Of a stretch of DNA of 64,000 nucleotides, positions 50,773-61,827 are shown one piece after another (position 1 is the stretch's first letter; every line of letters begins with the position of its first letter). The stretch is taken from positions 106,478-170,477 of the forward strand of contig NZ_JAYGII010000004.1 in the NCBI RefSeq assembly GCF_034931365.1, read 5' to 3'. Origin of the DNA: Natronospira elongata. GTDB taxonomy: Bacteria > Pseudomonadota > Gammaproteobacteria > Natronospirales > Natronospiraceae. The notes under the pieces are model-generated. The model was not told the origin of the DNA. It saw nothing but the letters and a program-made list of their open reading frames with translations, and made no database searches. Made by a program: the position numbers and the translations under genes.

Positions 50773-50843
50773 GAGCGCCGTTCTGAAAAGAAAACTCCGC
50801 TCCGAGCCTGGCGGGTTACCCCGTTGCAACGCTCCTCGGACCG
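50773..50843 (-). ncRNA. SAH riboswitch in the ahcY leader
   Basis: The minus strand reads GGTCCGAGGAGCGTTGCAAC, then CGGGGTAACCCG, AGGCTCGG and, after a linker, AACGGCGCTC. This is the SAH riboswitch pattern: the P1 stem CCGAG/CTCGG, the conserved GAGCGTTGCAAC, and a pseudoknot between GAGCG and CGCTC. It ends 25 bases before the ahcY start. Known members turn on ahcY when S-adenosylhomocysteine accumulates. The small CGGG-TTA-CCCG hairpin is the variable stem. Confidence 0.88.
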
Positions 50844-50863
50844 GTCTTACAGATTTTCTGGTA

Positions 50864-52042
50864 TCAGGCCTGCCGTGCAGCCTTGAGACCGGCGGCCTCG
50901 CGCAAGGTTTCAGCCCGGTCGGTCTTTTCCCAGGGGAAATCACCGTCTTCACGACCGAAATGACCGTATGCGGCGGTTGGTTGATAGATCGGGCGCACCA
51001 GATCCAGCATCTTGAGGATGCCGTAGGGCCGCAGATCGAAATGCTCACGGATCAGCGCAGTCAGCCGCTCATCATCCACCTGACCGGTGCCGAAGGTATC
51101 CACGCTGATCGAGGTGGGCTCGGCCACGCCGATGGCATAGGAGAGCTGGATCTCGCAACGCTCGGCCAGGCCCGCGGCGACCACGTTCTTGGCCACATAC
51201 CGGGCGGCGTAGGCGGCAGAGCGGTCGACCTTGGACGGGTCCTTGCCGGAGAAGGCACCGCCACCGTGTCGGGCCATGCCACCATAGGTATCGACAATGA
51301 TCTTGCGGCCGGTGAGGCCGCAGTCACCCACCGGACCGCCGATCTCGAATCGGCCGGTGGGATTGATCAGGTAACGGGTCTTGCTGTCGATCCACTCCGC
51401 CGGGAGTACCGGCTTGATGATCTCCTCGATCACCGCCTCGCGGATCTGCTCGTTACTCACGTCCGGGCCGTGCTGGGTGGACAAGACCACGGTATCCACG
51501 CCCACCGGCTTGTTGTTCTCGTAGCGGAAAGTGACCTGGCTCTTGGCATCCGGGCGCAACCACGCCAGCTTGCCGCTGCGGCGCACCGCCGACTGCTGAC
51601 GGACCAGACGGTGAGCGAAGGTGATGGGCGCCGGCATCAGCACATCGGTCTCGTTGCTGGCATAACCGAACATCAGGCCCTGGTCACCCGCCCCCTGCTC
51701 TTCCTCGGACTCCCGGTCCACACCCTGGGCAATATGCTCACTCTGCTTGCCGATGGCATTCATGACCGCACAGGTATGGCCGTCAAAGCCCAGCTCGGAG
51801 CTGTCATAGCCGATATCCACGATGGTCTGACGGACCAGATCTTCCAGGTCCACCCAGGCGCTGGTGGTGATTTCGCCGGCAATGATCACGAATCCGGTTT
51901 TCACCAGGGTTTCGCAGGCCACCCGCGCCCTTTTGTCTTGCTCAAGGAGCGCATCGAGAATCGCATCGGACACCTGATCGGCAATCTTGTCCGGGTGCCC
52001 CTCAGACACCGACTCAGAGGTGAACAGGTAGTTTTTCGACAT
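50864..52042 (-). CDS. metK: S-adenosylmethionine synthetase
   Basis: Makes SAM from methionine and ATP. The 392 residues show FTSESVSEGHPDKIADQVSD, the signature GAGDQGLMFGYA and GGGAFSGKDPSKVDRSAAYA. GGGAG lies 10 bases before the ATG. It is followed by the riboswitch-controlled ahcY gene. A CCGGCC/GGCCGG hairpin sits in its own short leader but does not look like a known SAM riboswitch. Confidence 0.97.
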   Translation of the reverse strand: MSKNYLFTSESVSEGHPDKIADQVSDAILDALLEQDKRARVACETLVKTGFVIIAGEITTSAWVDLEDLVRQTIVDIGYDSSELGFDGHTCAVMNAIGKQSEHIAQGVDRESEEEQGAGDQGLMFGYASNETDVLMPAPITFAHRLVRQQSAVRRSGKLAWLRPDAKSQVTFRYENNKPVGVDTVVLSTQHGPDVSNEQIREAVIEEIIKPVLPAEWIDSKTRYLINPTGRFEIGGPVGDCGLTGRKIIVDTYGGMARHGGGAFSGKDPSKVDRSAAYAARYVAKNVVAAGLAERCEIQLSYAIGVAEPTSISVDTFGTGQVDDERLTALIREHFDLRPYGILKMLDLVRPIYQPTAAYGHFGREDGDFPWEKTDRAETLREAAGLKAARQA

Positions 52043-52231
52043 GCCAGGCTGTCTCCCGGGTTGAAACCGGCCACACCGGGCCGGTCGTCGCTAAAGGATC
52101 AAAAACGCATGGAACGCGTAGAATGCCTCATTGTACAATTCGCGTCATATTTTCTCGACCGGTGGGGGGTCAGACGGCCCCGACCACCCTCGCCCCAGCC
52201 CCGGGGCAGTGCCTGAACTGGAGATTGGATC

Positions 52232-52801
52232 ATGGCCAGACTGGAGACACCCGCCTGCGACTTCGGACGGCCGGCCCCCGATTTCCGCCTCCCCGGGGTG
52301 GATGGCCAGGACTGGACGCTGGAGGATTGCCGCGGTTACAAGGGCACGGTGGTGATGTTCATCTGCAATCACTGCCCTTATGTGCAGGCAATCCTCGACC
52401 GCATTGTCCGCGATGCCCGGGAATTGGAGCAATACGAGGTCGGCAGCGTCGCCATCATGTCCAATGACACCGAGGCCTACCCGGAAGACGGCTTTGACAA
52501 GATGAAGGCTCTGGCCGAGGAAGCCGGTTTCACCTTCCCCTACCTCTACGACGAAAGCCAGGAGACCGCCAGGCTGTATGGGGCGGTCTGCACACCGGAT
52601 TTCTTCGGCTTCGATGCCGAACTGAAGCTCCAGTATCGGGGCCGGCTGGATGCCAGCGGCCGCCATCGCGCCGACGACAGCAGCCGTCGCGAACTGTTCG
52701 AGGCCATGAAGCGCATTGCCCAGACCGGCCAGGGACCGGAGCCGGAGGCTCAGCAGCCGAGCATGGGCTGCTCCATCAAATGGCGGGGTGCTGCGCCCTG
52801 A
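52232..52801 (+). CDS. Thioredoxin-fold (AhpC/TSA-like) redox protein
   Basis: 189-residue peroxiredoxin/thioredoxin-like protein. The active-site area is FICNHCPYVQAI, with a single CP-type cysteine rather than CxxC, and a Cys in YGAVCTPDFFGFD that may act as the resolving residue. No signal peptide is seen, so it is cytoplasmic. The substrate is unknown. It is divergent from metK and ends in a terminator. Confidence 0.85.
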   Translation: MARLETPACDFGRPAPDFRLPGVDGQDWTLEDCRGYKGTVVMFICNHCPYVQAILDRIVRDARELEQYEVGSVAIMSNDTEAYPEDGFDKMKALAEEAGFTFPYLYDESQETARLYGAVCTPDFFGFDAELKLQYRGRLDASGRHRADDSSRRELFEAMKRIAQTGQGPEPEAQQPSMGCSIKWRGAAP

Positions 52802-52805
52802 ATCC

Positions 52806-52827
52806 AGCCCCAAACGTGGGGGCTTTT
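52806..52827 (+). terminator. Rho-independent terminator after the thioredoxin-like gene
   Basis: AGCCCC (52806-52811), a short loop and GGGGCT, followed by TTTTCCC, starting 5 bases past the stop codon. Confidence 0.65.
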
Positions 52828-53276
52828 CCCTTCATTTTTTGGGCAAGCACATACGACGTTTCCTGACATTAGTTTGCGCGAAAGCGCCTTCGCAAGCCCC
52901 CGGCAAAGGTGCTGGACCGACCATCGCCCCAGTCGCCATGGTCGTAATCACTGCTCATAGCCCCCTTGAGCTCCCTTTTACCATGAGGCACTCCATGTGG
53001 GGGGTGTTCAACCATCGATCCAAAAATCTACGCTGGCCCCGTCGTCTCCGCAACGGAGAAGCGACGAAGCAGGGGACCCAGAAACGGTTCTGGGCGGTAT
53101 TGGGGAGGGGTTTTGGGGTAGCGGGCACCCGGCAACTGCTAACAATCTAAACGCAATCATTTACAGCCTGCCATTGCTCCGCAAATCACTCCTTCGCATA
53201 CCAAGTCTCAAGCCCGTTCTTGCACGCAGCACGCAGTGCGTCGACGGCTTCCGACACGCGCAAGGGAGAAGTAACA
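52828..53276. other. Gap of about 450 bp upstream of the acidic lipoprotein gene
   Basis: No gene, RNA or repeat is recognised. Composition is less GC-rich near 53140-53200, where the lipoprotein promoter probably lies. I looked for a sigma-54 site near 53125 and did not find correct spacing. Confidence 0.5.
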
Positions 53277-56225
<2,949 letters not shown>

Positions 56226-56251
56226 ATTGCCTTGCGAAGGATGCTGGAAAG

Positions 56252-56284
56252 ACGCCCGCCACCGGAGATGTGGCGGGCGTTTTC
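56252..56284 (+). terminator. Rho-independent terminator after the acidic lipoprotein gene
   Basis: ACGCCCGCCA (56252-56261), a 9-base loop and TGGCGGGCGT (56271-56280), followed by TTTCTTT. It begins 27 bases past the stop codon. Confidence 0.9.
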
Positions 56285-56328
56285 TTTGCCAACTGCCAAT
56301 CGGTAAAGCCACTCTGAAACTGCCATGC

Positions 56329-57000
56329 TTACTGCCGTTTCCTTGCCAGAGTAAGCCCGTCACCAATGGGGACCAGGCTGATGTCGACCCTGTCATCGGC
56401 CAATAGAGACTCGTTGAACTGACGAATGGCACGGGTGTCGGCATCGTCCACGGCCGGGTCGGCGACCTTGCCATCCCATAGGGTATTATCCACGGCGATG
56501 AGCCCACCGGGCCGGAGCAGACGTAGACAGCATTCGAAATAGTCACCGTAGGCGGTCTTGTCGGCATCGATGAAGGCAAAATCCCAGATGGCCCGCCCCT
56601 CTTCCTCGTCTTCCAGCAGGCCCGTGAGAGTCTCCAGCGCCGGCCCGAGACGCAGGTCAATGCGCTCCTCCACTCCGGCCTGCCGCCAATGGCCCCGACC
56701 CACATCGGTCCACTCCCGACTGAGATCGCAGGCAAGCACTCGCCCATCCTCTGGCAGGGCCAGGGCCATCGCCAGCGTACTGTAGCCGGTAAAGGTGCCG
56801 ATCTCGATACAGCGCCTGGCGCCCATCAGCCGCAGGAGCATTTGCATGAATTGGCCCTGTTCCGGGGCAATCTGCATATTGTGCTCCGGTAATCTCGCGG
56901 TCTCCTCACGCAGGGCCCGCATGGGCGCGGGCTCTCGCAAGGAAACCCCGAGCAGATACTCGTGCAGGCGTGGATCCAGCGGCGTGGTGCGATTGGACAT
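56329..57000 (-). CDS. Class I SAM-dependent O-methyltransferase
   Basis: 223-residue member of the caffeoyl-CoA/catechol O-methyltransferase family (family 3). SAM motif I is CIEIGTFTGYSTLAMALALP. DFAFIDADKTAYGDYFE supplies the metal-binding Asp residues and GGLIAVDNTLWDGKVADP completes the site. The ATG at 57000 has GAGGGAG upstream; an in-frame longer form to 57042 is less likely. The methyl acceptor is unknown. Confidence 0.9.
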   Translation of the reverse strand: MSNRTTPLDPRLHEYLLGVSLREPAPMRALREETARLPEHNMQIAPEQGQFMQMLLRLMGARRCIEIGTFTGYSTLAMALALPEDGRVLACDLSREWTDVGRGHWRQAGVEERIDLRLGPALETLTGLLEDEEEGRAIWDFAFIDADKTAYGDYFECCLRLLRPGGLIAVDNTLWDGKVADPAVDDADTRAIRQFNESLLADDRVDISLVPIGDGLTLARKRQ

Positions 57001-57238
57001 AAGCTCTCCCTCGACAGGGCCAGATTGGGTCACAGAGGCCACAAATTGCCCTGAATGGCCATGACCATGGCCACTGAAAACGGCAAACTGAGGCCTGGTT
57101 CACAGTCTAACTATCATAGCTGTGATAGCTTTAATACTGTGGGCTTGGCCCTTGCCCCGAACAGGGTCGGAGGAATCCCTCTCAGGGAAATGAGGCATTC
57201 CCGCCACCATGCAGGGCGGGCACGACGGGCGGCAACGA

Positions 57239-58006
57239 ATGGACAAGATTCTCCAGATCACCGACACCCACTTGTTCGCCGACGGCGATGGCGAACTGCG
57301 CGGCACACGAACCGGTGAAACCCTTCGCAAGGTCCTGAACCATGTCCAGGACCACCATGCCGACGCCAAGGCCATCCTGGTGACCGGCGACCTGGTCCAG
57401 CAGGAAACCGAAGCAGCCTACCGGCATTTCATTCAGTATTTCGGTGATTTCCAGGTGCCCGTCCTGTGCATTCCGGGCAATCACGATGACCCGGACATCA
57501 TGCGCCGCACCCTCACCATGCCCCCCTTCCGTCTGGACACCCGAGTCAGTCTGGGTGCCTGGGACGTCATTCAGTTGGACAGTCACATTCCCGGCTCGCC
57601 GGCAGGCAGAGTGGGTGAGTCCGGCCTCGCGGAGCTGGACCGCCTGCTCAAGGCAAACCGCCCTCGCCCCACCCTCGTGGCGGTGCACCACCAACCGCGA
57701 CCGGTGGGCACGCCCTGGCTGGATGGGGTGGGCCTGAAGGATGGCGACCAACTGCTGGAGATAGTCAGCGCCCACGAACATGCCCGTGCCGTGATCTGGG
57801 GCCATGTTCACCAGCCCTCGGAGGGATACCACGGTCACCTGCGCTTGCTGGGGACACCCTCCACCTGTGCCCAGTTCCTGGCCGGCAGCGAGGACTTCGC
57901 CATCGATCCCGACGCCCCACCCGCCTATCGCGTTCTTTATCTCGACGACGCCGGCCGCATCGACGACGAGCTGGTGCAGCTGCAGGCCGCTGACCTGCCT
58001 TCATGA
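57239..58006 (+). CDS. cpdA: 3',5'-cyclic AMP phosphodiesterase CpdA-like metallophosphoesterase
   Basis: 255-residue calcineurin-like phosphoesterase with the full metal-binding set: QITDTHLF, TGDLVQQE, PGNHDDPD, VHHQPRPVG and WGHVHQPSEG. The length and sequence match CpdA, which lowers cAMP in enterobacteria and Pseudomonas. An ATG at 57209 in the same frame would add 10 residues; neither start has a strong ribosome site. It overlaps the next gene by 4 bases. Confidence 0.88.
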   Translation: MDKILQITDTHLFADGDGELRGTRTGETLRKVLNHVQDHHADAKAILVTGDLVQQETEAAYRHFIQYFGDFQVPVLCIPGNHDDPDIMRRTLTMPPFRLDTRVSLGAWDVIQLDSHIPGSPAGRVGESGLAELDRLLKANRPRPTLVAVHHQPRPVGTPWLDGVGLKDGDQLLEIVSAHEHARAVIWGHVHQPSEGYHGHLRLLGTPSTCAQFLAGSEDFAIDPDAPPAYRVLYLDDAGRIDDELVQLQAADLPS

Positions 58007-58623
58007 GCGCCCAGGACCCGACCCAGCGCCGCCCCCTGTCGGCACTCGGCCCCAAGGAGGCCCTGGTCCTCTATTACGAGCTGCTGAGACGACACGGCTA
58101 CAACGACAGCCACAGCGGCAACGCTTCGGTTCGTGACGGAAACCAGATCTGGGTTACCCCCACCGGGGCCTGCGCCGATACGCTGACCGCGGATGAACTT
58201 GTCGCCTGCCGGATCGGAGAGAAACCGCCCTCCGGGGCCTCGCTGGATGCAACCCTGCACCTTGCGGTCCAGGCTGCTCGGGAGGACATCTCTGCGGTGC
58301 TGCACAGTCACGGCCACCATGCGGTCGGCCTGACCCTGGGCGGGGGTGACTTCATTCCCCCGGACTTCGAGGGCAGTTTCTACTTCGGCCGTGTGCCCGT
58401 CCTGGATGTACCCTATGAACGCTATGTCGAGGAGGCCCCGGCGCTGGTGGCCGACTGTCTGAGTGAACACCCGGCCTGCATCGTCCGCGGCCATGGCATA
58501 TACGCGCGGGGCGAGACGCTGGATCGCGCCTACAAGTGGAGCTGCTCCCTGGAGCAATCCGCCCGTACCGCCTATATCGCTGTGCAATCCGGACGAATTC
58601 CCCTGGAACGAATTCTCGACTGA
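58003..58623 (+). CDS. Class II aldolase/adducin-family protein
   Basis: 206 residues of the AraD/FucA fold. SHSGNASVRDG and TPTGACADTL form the phosphate-binding part. Zinc ligands come from HSHGHH and the late VRGHGIYARG. Members include fuculose- and ribulose-phosphate aldolases/epimerases and MtnB dehydratase. No sugar operon is nearby. It is translationally coupled to cpdA. Confidence 0.85.
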   Translation: MSAQDPTQRRPLSALGPKEALVLYYELLRRHGYNDSHSGNASVRDGNQIWVTPTGACADTLTADELVACRIGEKPPSGASLDATLHLAVQAAREDISAVLHSHGHHAVGLTLGGGDFIPPDFEGSFYFGRVPVLDVPYERYVEEAPALVADCLSEHPACIVRGHGIYARGETLDRAYKWSCSLEQSARTAYIAVQSGRIPLERILD

Positions 58624-58710
58624 CTGGTCTTGCTGGAAAGTATTCCCAGAAGGCGGGACAATAACAGCGAGGAACGCCGCCCTATTCCCCTTCACCCGGA
58701 GGTTGAGTTC

Positions 58711-59646
58711 ATGAAATTTCGAGACCCCCTAAGCCGCGCCCTGACCGGGGCGACCTGGATTTTTGCCCTGCTCCTGATGTTGGCTCCCCTGAGTCTGCTT
58801 GCCGAAGACAGCGATCTGTCCGAGGCCGCCCCCAGTTTCTGGAAGGTGGAAGGTGAACAAAACACCGTCTGGCTGTTCGGCTCTGTACATGTACTGACGG
58901 AGGAGCACTATCCCCTGGCCGATGCGGTGGAAGAGGCATTTGAACAGTCACCTTACCTGGTGGTGGAAACCGACATCGTCAATATCGACCCACAGGTTCA
59001 GCAGCAGCTGATGGTCAATGCCGGCCTTCTCCCGGAAGGCACCACCCTGGAGGATGTGCTGGGCGAGGAGCGCTATAAGCGTGCGACCGAGCTGGCCGGT
59101 GCCAATGGTTATGATCTGTCGCAGATGAACATGCTCCGACCCTGGCTGTTGGCCCTGGTGCTGACAGTGACCGAATTCGAACGCATGGGCTACACCGCCG
59201 ATCACGGCGTCGAAACCTATTTCCTGAATCGGGCGGCCGACAAGCACAAATCCATCGTCGAGCTGGAAACCCTGCAATTTCAAATCAGCCTCTTCGACGA
59301 GCTGGACGAGGAAACCCAGATTGATTTCCTCATGCAGACGCTGGAAGAGATTGATGGCATGGAGGAGCAGATCGAGGCACTGATCAGTGCCTGGGAGTCC
59401 GGCAGCCTGGGAGAGCTGGAAGATGCACTGCTGGAAGACTTCCAGGACTATCCCGAGGTCTACGAGCGCATCGTCACCGATCGCAATCACAACTGGATGG
59501 ACGATATCACCCGCTTCCTGGACGAGGGCGAGCAGGACTATTTCGTGGTGGTCGGCGCCCTGCACATGGTGGGTGAAGAGGGCCTGGTTAACCTGCTTCG
59601 CCAGGCCGGCTATCAAATCGAGTCCAAGTCGGTGACTGCCGAGTAA
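58711..59646 (+). CDS. TraB/GumN-family exported protein
   Basis: 311 residues with a signal peptide (ALLLMLAPLSLLAE). The TraB/GumN (ChaN-related erythromycin-esterase-like fold) core has VWLFGSVHVLTEEHYPL with the conserved His, VVETDIV and near the end VVVGALHMVGEEGLVNLL. Some homologues are metalloproteases (Tiki-like); bacterial function is uncertain. The ATG at 58711 has GGAGG 8 bases upstream. Confidence 0.88.
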   Translation: MKFRDPLSRALTGATWIFALLLMLAPLSLLAEDSDLSEAAPSFWKVEGEQNTVWLFGSVHVLTEEHYPLADAVEEAFEQSPYLVVETDIVNIDPQVQQQLMVNAGLLPEGTTLEDVLGEERYKRATELAGANGYDLSQMNMLRPWLLALVLTVTEFERMGYTADHGVETYFLNRAADKHKSIVELETLQFQISLFDELDEETQIDFLMQTLEEIDGMEEQIEALISAWESGSLGELEDALLEDFQDYPEVYERIVTDRNHNWMDDITRFLDEGEQDYFVVVGALHMVGEEGLVNLLRQAGYQIESKSVTAE

Positions 59647-59692
59647 AGCGTCTGCTGGTCACGGCCCCCCTGATCAGGGATTCATAAAAAGA

Positions 59693-59717
59693 GCCGGGAA
59701 CCGCTTCGGTTCCCGGC
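59693..59717 (-). terminator. Minus-strand rho-independent terminator
   Basis: GCCGGGAACCG-CTT-CGGTTCCCGGC, a perfect 11-bp stem. On the minus strand it is followed by TCTTTTTATG, so it ends a minus-strand transcript coming from the rubredoxin side; the plus-strand side lacks a T run. Confidence 0.7.
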
Positions 59718-60008
59718 AATTCGACGCTCACAGCGCCTCCTCAGGGAGAGGTCAGGAAGTAACTACGCGCTTCCTCAACGCAGGCCACCGGGCCAATACT
59801 GGCGGCCTGCAATGGATCTGACGCACCGCGTCGCTGTCCGTTACAAATTGCTAAAAGCAGGGAATACTTCGTGGAGCGGGAAAGGCCGAACCGTCTATCG
59901 ATAAAGCCTGTCGGCAGGCAGAGGGGCGGCAGAGAGCTCGATCTGAAGACCTGAATAACCGTCATGCCGGGTTGCATCAGATACTCCGATGCAACCCTTC
60001 AGGACAGA
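59718..60008 (-). other. Gap between TraB and rubredoxin; possible small RNA or 78-residue ORF
   Basis: A minus-strand frame 59741-59977 (78 codons) has GGAG 6 bases before an ATG that lies inside a perfect 10-bp hairpin (GGGTTGCATC 59969-59978 / GATGCAACCC 59988-59997). It ends 24 bases before the terminator at 59693-59717. The peptide has no recognisable family. It could equally be an untranslated 3' tail or small RNA of the rubredoxin transcript. Confidence 0.3.
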
Positions 60009-60173
60009 TCAGATCTCGATCATTTCAAAGTCTTCCTTGCCCGCGCCGCAATCGGGGCAGACCCAGTTCATGGGTACATCTTCCCACTTGGTGCCCGGCT
60101 CAATACCGGACTCCGGGTCCCCTTTTTCTTCTTCATAGACATATCCGCAAATGACGCACATATAGGCTTTCAT
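60009..60173 (-). CDS. Rubredoxin
   Basis: 54-residue iron-only electron carrier. The two Cys knuckles CVICGY and CPDCGAG hold a single Fe(Cys)4. The linker DPESGIEPGTKWEDVP is typical, as is the ending FEMIE. The ATG at 60173 gives the usual length. It is likely a cytoplasmic electron donor, e.g. to an alkane or oxygen-detoxifying system; no partner is adjacent. It is divergent from thiD. Confidence 0.94.
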   Translation of the reverse strand: MKAYMCVICGYVYEEEKGDPESGIEPGTKWEDVPMNWVCPDCGAGKEDFEMIEI

Positions 60174-60289
60174 GGGGAATCTGCACTCCTGACTGGGCTC
60201 GTGAACAGGCGGCAATTCTCACATGGAGCGGCGCCCCATCCAAGCCCCGGGACTTCGCCGTTCGGTACCGACTGACTTATAATGGCGGC

Positions 60290-61078
60290 ATGACAACGAC
60301 CACGACACCCCCTGTTGTATTGATCATTGCCGGCAATGACCCCTCCGGTGGCGCCGGGGTGTGCGCCGATACCCAGGCCATTAGCGCTCTGGGCTGCCAT
60401 CCGGCACCGGTTATCACCGCCCTGACCGTACAGGACACGCTCAACGCCTACCGGGTGGAAGTCAGCGACCCCCAGCTGGTGATGGAGCAGGCCGCCACCG
60501 TACTGGATGATCTGCCGATAGCGGCGGTCAAGCTGGGCCTGCTCGGCAATGCCGAGATCGGCCGAGCGGTGGCCGAAGTTCTGGAGAGCCATCCGGAACT
60601 GCCCGTGGTCCTTGATCCGGTGCTGGTCGCCGCCGGTGGCGCTCGGCTGGCCGAAGAGAATCTTATTCAGGTTCTGAAAGAACAATTGATTCCCATCAGC
60701 ACCGTCGTCACACCCAACGCGAGCGAAGCCCGCGCACTGGCACCCGAGGCGGATACCCCACAGGCTCGGGCCGACACACTGCTAGAACTGGGCGCACCCT
60801 GGGTACTGCACAAGGGTGCCGACGAAGACACCCCGGCAGTGGACAATATCCTGTTCGGCGCTGAAGGTCGGCGCGAGGATTTCCGCTGGGATCGCCTTCC
60901 CGGCCAGTACCATGGCTCCGGCTGTACCCTGGCCTCGGCCATCGCCGCGAGATTGGCGTCGGGCCAGGATGCAGTTGAAGCCGTACGCCAGGCCCAGGAC
61001 TGGACCTGGCGCGCCCTGCATTCGGGCTGGCGGCTCGGGAAGGGCCAACACATCCCCAATCGCCTGCCCGGGCGCTGA
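60290..61078 (+). CDS. thiD: Hydroxymethylpyrimidine/phosphomethylpyrimidine kinase
   Basis: Ribokinase-fold kinase of thiamine synthesis that phosphorylates HMP to HMP-PP. The 262 residues show VLIIAGNDPSGGAGVCADTQ, GLLGNAEIG, TPNASEARALAPEAD, and the C-terminal anion hole YHGSGCTLASAIAARLA. It is followed 7 bases later by thiE. Confidence 0.95.
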   Translation: MTTTTTPPVVLIIAGNDPSGGAGVCADTQAISALGCHPAPVITALTVQDTLNAYRVEVSDPQLVMEQAATVLDDLPIAAVKLGLLGNAEIGRAVAEVLESHPELPVVLDPVLVAAGGARLAEENLIQVLKEQLIPISTVVTPNASEARALAPEADTPQARADTLLELGAPWVLHKGADEDTPAVDNILFGAEGRREDFRWDRLPGQYHGSGCTLASAIAARLASGQDAVEAVRQAQDWTWRALHSGWRLGKGQHIPNRLPGR

Positions 61079-61085
61079 ACAGCCC

Positions 61086-61730
61086 ATGTCGATACCTGTC
61101 TCGGGCATCTATGTGCTGACCGATCACGACGGCCTGGACGATGGGCGCCTGCTCAGTGATGTGGAAGCTGCCCTGCAAGGCGGGGTGGCCATGATCCAGT
61201 ACCGGGACAAGAGCCATGATCACAGCGCCCGGCACCGGCGAGCACTCGCACTGCGGGCACAATGCAGGGACTATGGCACCCCCCTGATCATCAATGACGA
61301 TGTCGAGCTCTGTGCAGCCGTGGATGCCGACGGTGTTCACCTGGGCCGGGATGACGGCCAATTGGAGTCAGCGCGCCAGCAGCTGGGGCCAGACAAGCTG
61401 ATTGGGGTCTCCTGCTACAACGAGCTGAACCGGGCCAGGGCCGCTGCCCAGGCCGGTGCCGATTACCTGGCCTTCGGCAGTATATTTCCCTCCGACACCA
61501 AGCCGAACGCTGTTCATGCTCCCCTGGCGCTGTTGCAGCTTGCCAGTGCCCAGTTTCCTGCTCCCGTCTGCGCCATCGGCGGTATCGGACCGGCCAATGT
61601 GGATCGTGTCGCGGCCGCGGGCGCCGACCTGGTGGCTGTCATTGGCAGCGTCTGGTCGGGGGACCCGAGGGAGAATGTCGCCCGATTGAAGCAGGCCTTT
61701 GAACAGGGGCGGCAGCGGCAACCGTCATGA
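61086..61730 (+). CDS. thiE: Thiamine-phosphate synthase
   Basis: Joins HMP-PP and thiazole phosphate. The 214-residue TIM barrel has MIQYRDKSHD, LIINDDVELCAAVDADGVHL, GVSCYNELNRA and VCAIGGIGPANVDRV. The ATG at 61086 fits the family's usual length; the frame continues upstream inside thiD as a shadow. thiD-thiE form an operon that continues toward hemL. Confidence 0.94.
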   Translation: MSIPVSGIYVLTDHDGLDDGRLLSDVEAALQGGVAMIQYRDKSHDHSARHRRALALRAQCRDYGTPLIINDDVELCAAVDADGVHLGRDDGQLESARQQLGPDKLIGVSCYNELNRARAAAQAGADYLAFGSIFPSDTKPNAVHAPLALLQLASAQFPAPVCAIGGIGPANVDRVAAAGADLVAVIGSVWSGDPRENVARLKQAFEQGRQRQPS

Positions 61731-61827
61731 CCCCGACCTGGAGCTGTAGGAAGCCGGGGCAACTGTTAGGATAAGCGGCCTGAGAATCCCGCAAGAGCCA
61801 CCCATCTGACAAAGACAAGAATCTGCC

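Noticed and set aside
52043..52140. SAM riboswitch upstream of metK
   Set aside because: Only a CCGGCC/GGCCGG hairpin is present; none of the conserved cores of SAM riboswitch classes can be found.
53120..53140. Sigma-54 promoter upstream of the acidic lipoprotein (GGGCACCCGGCAACTGCT)
   Set aside because: The GG and GC dinucleotides are 12 rather than 10 bases apart.
57111..57128. CTATCA-N6-TGATAG palindrome upstream of cpdA as a CRP site
   Set aside because: It lacks the TGTGA-N6-TCACA pattern. It could be a repressor operator for the divergent genes but nothing ties it to a regulator.
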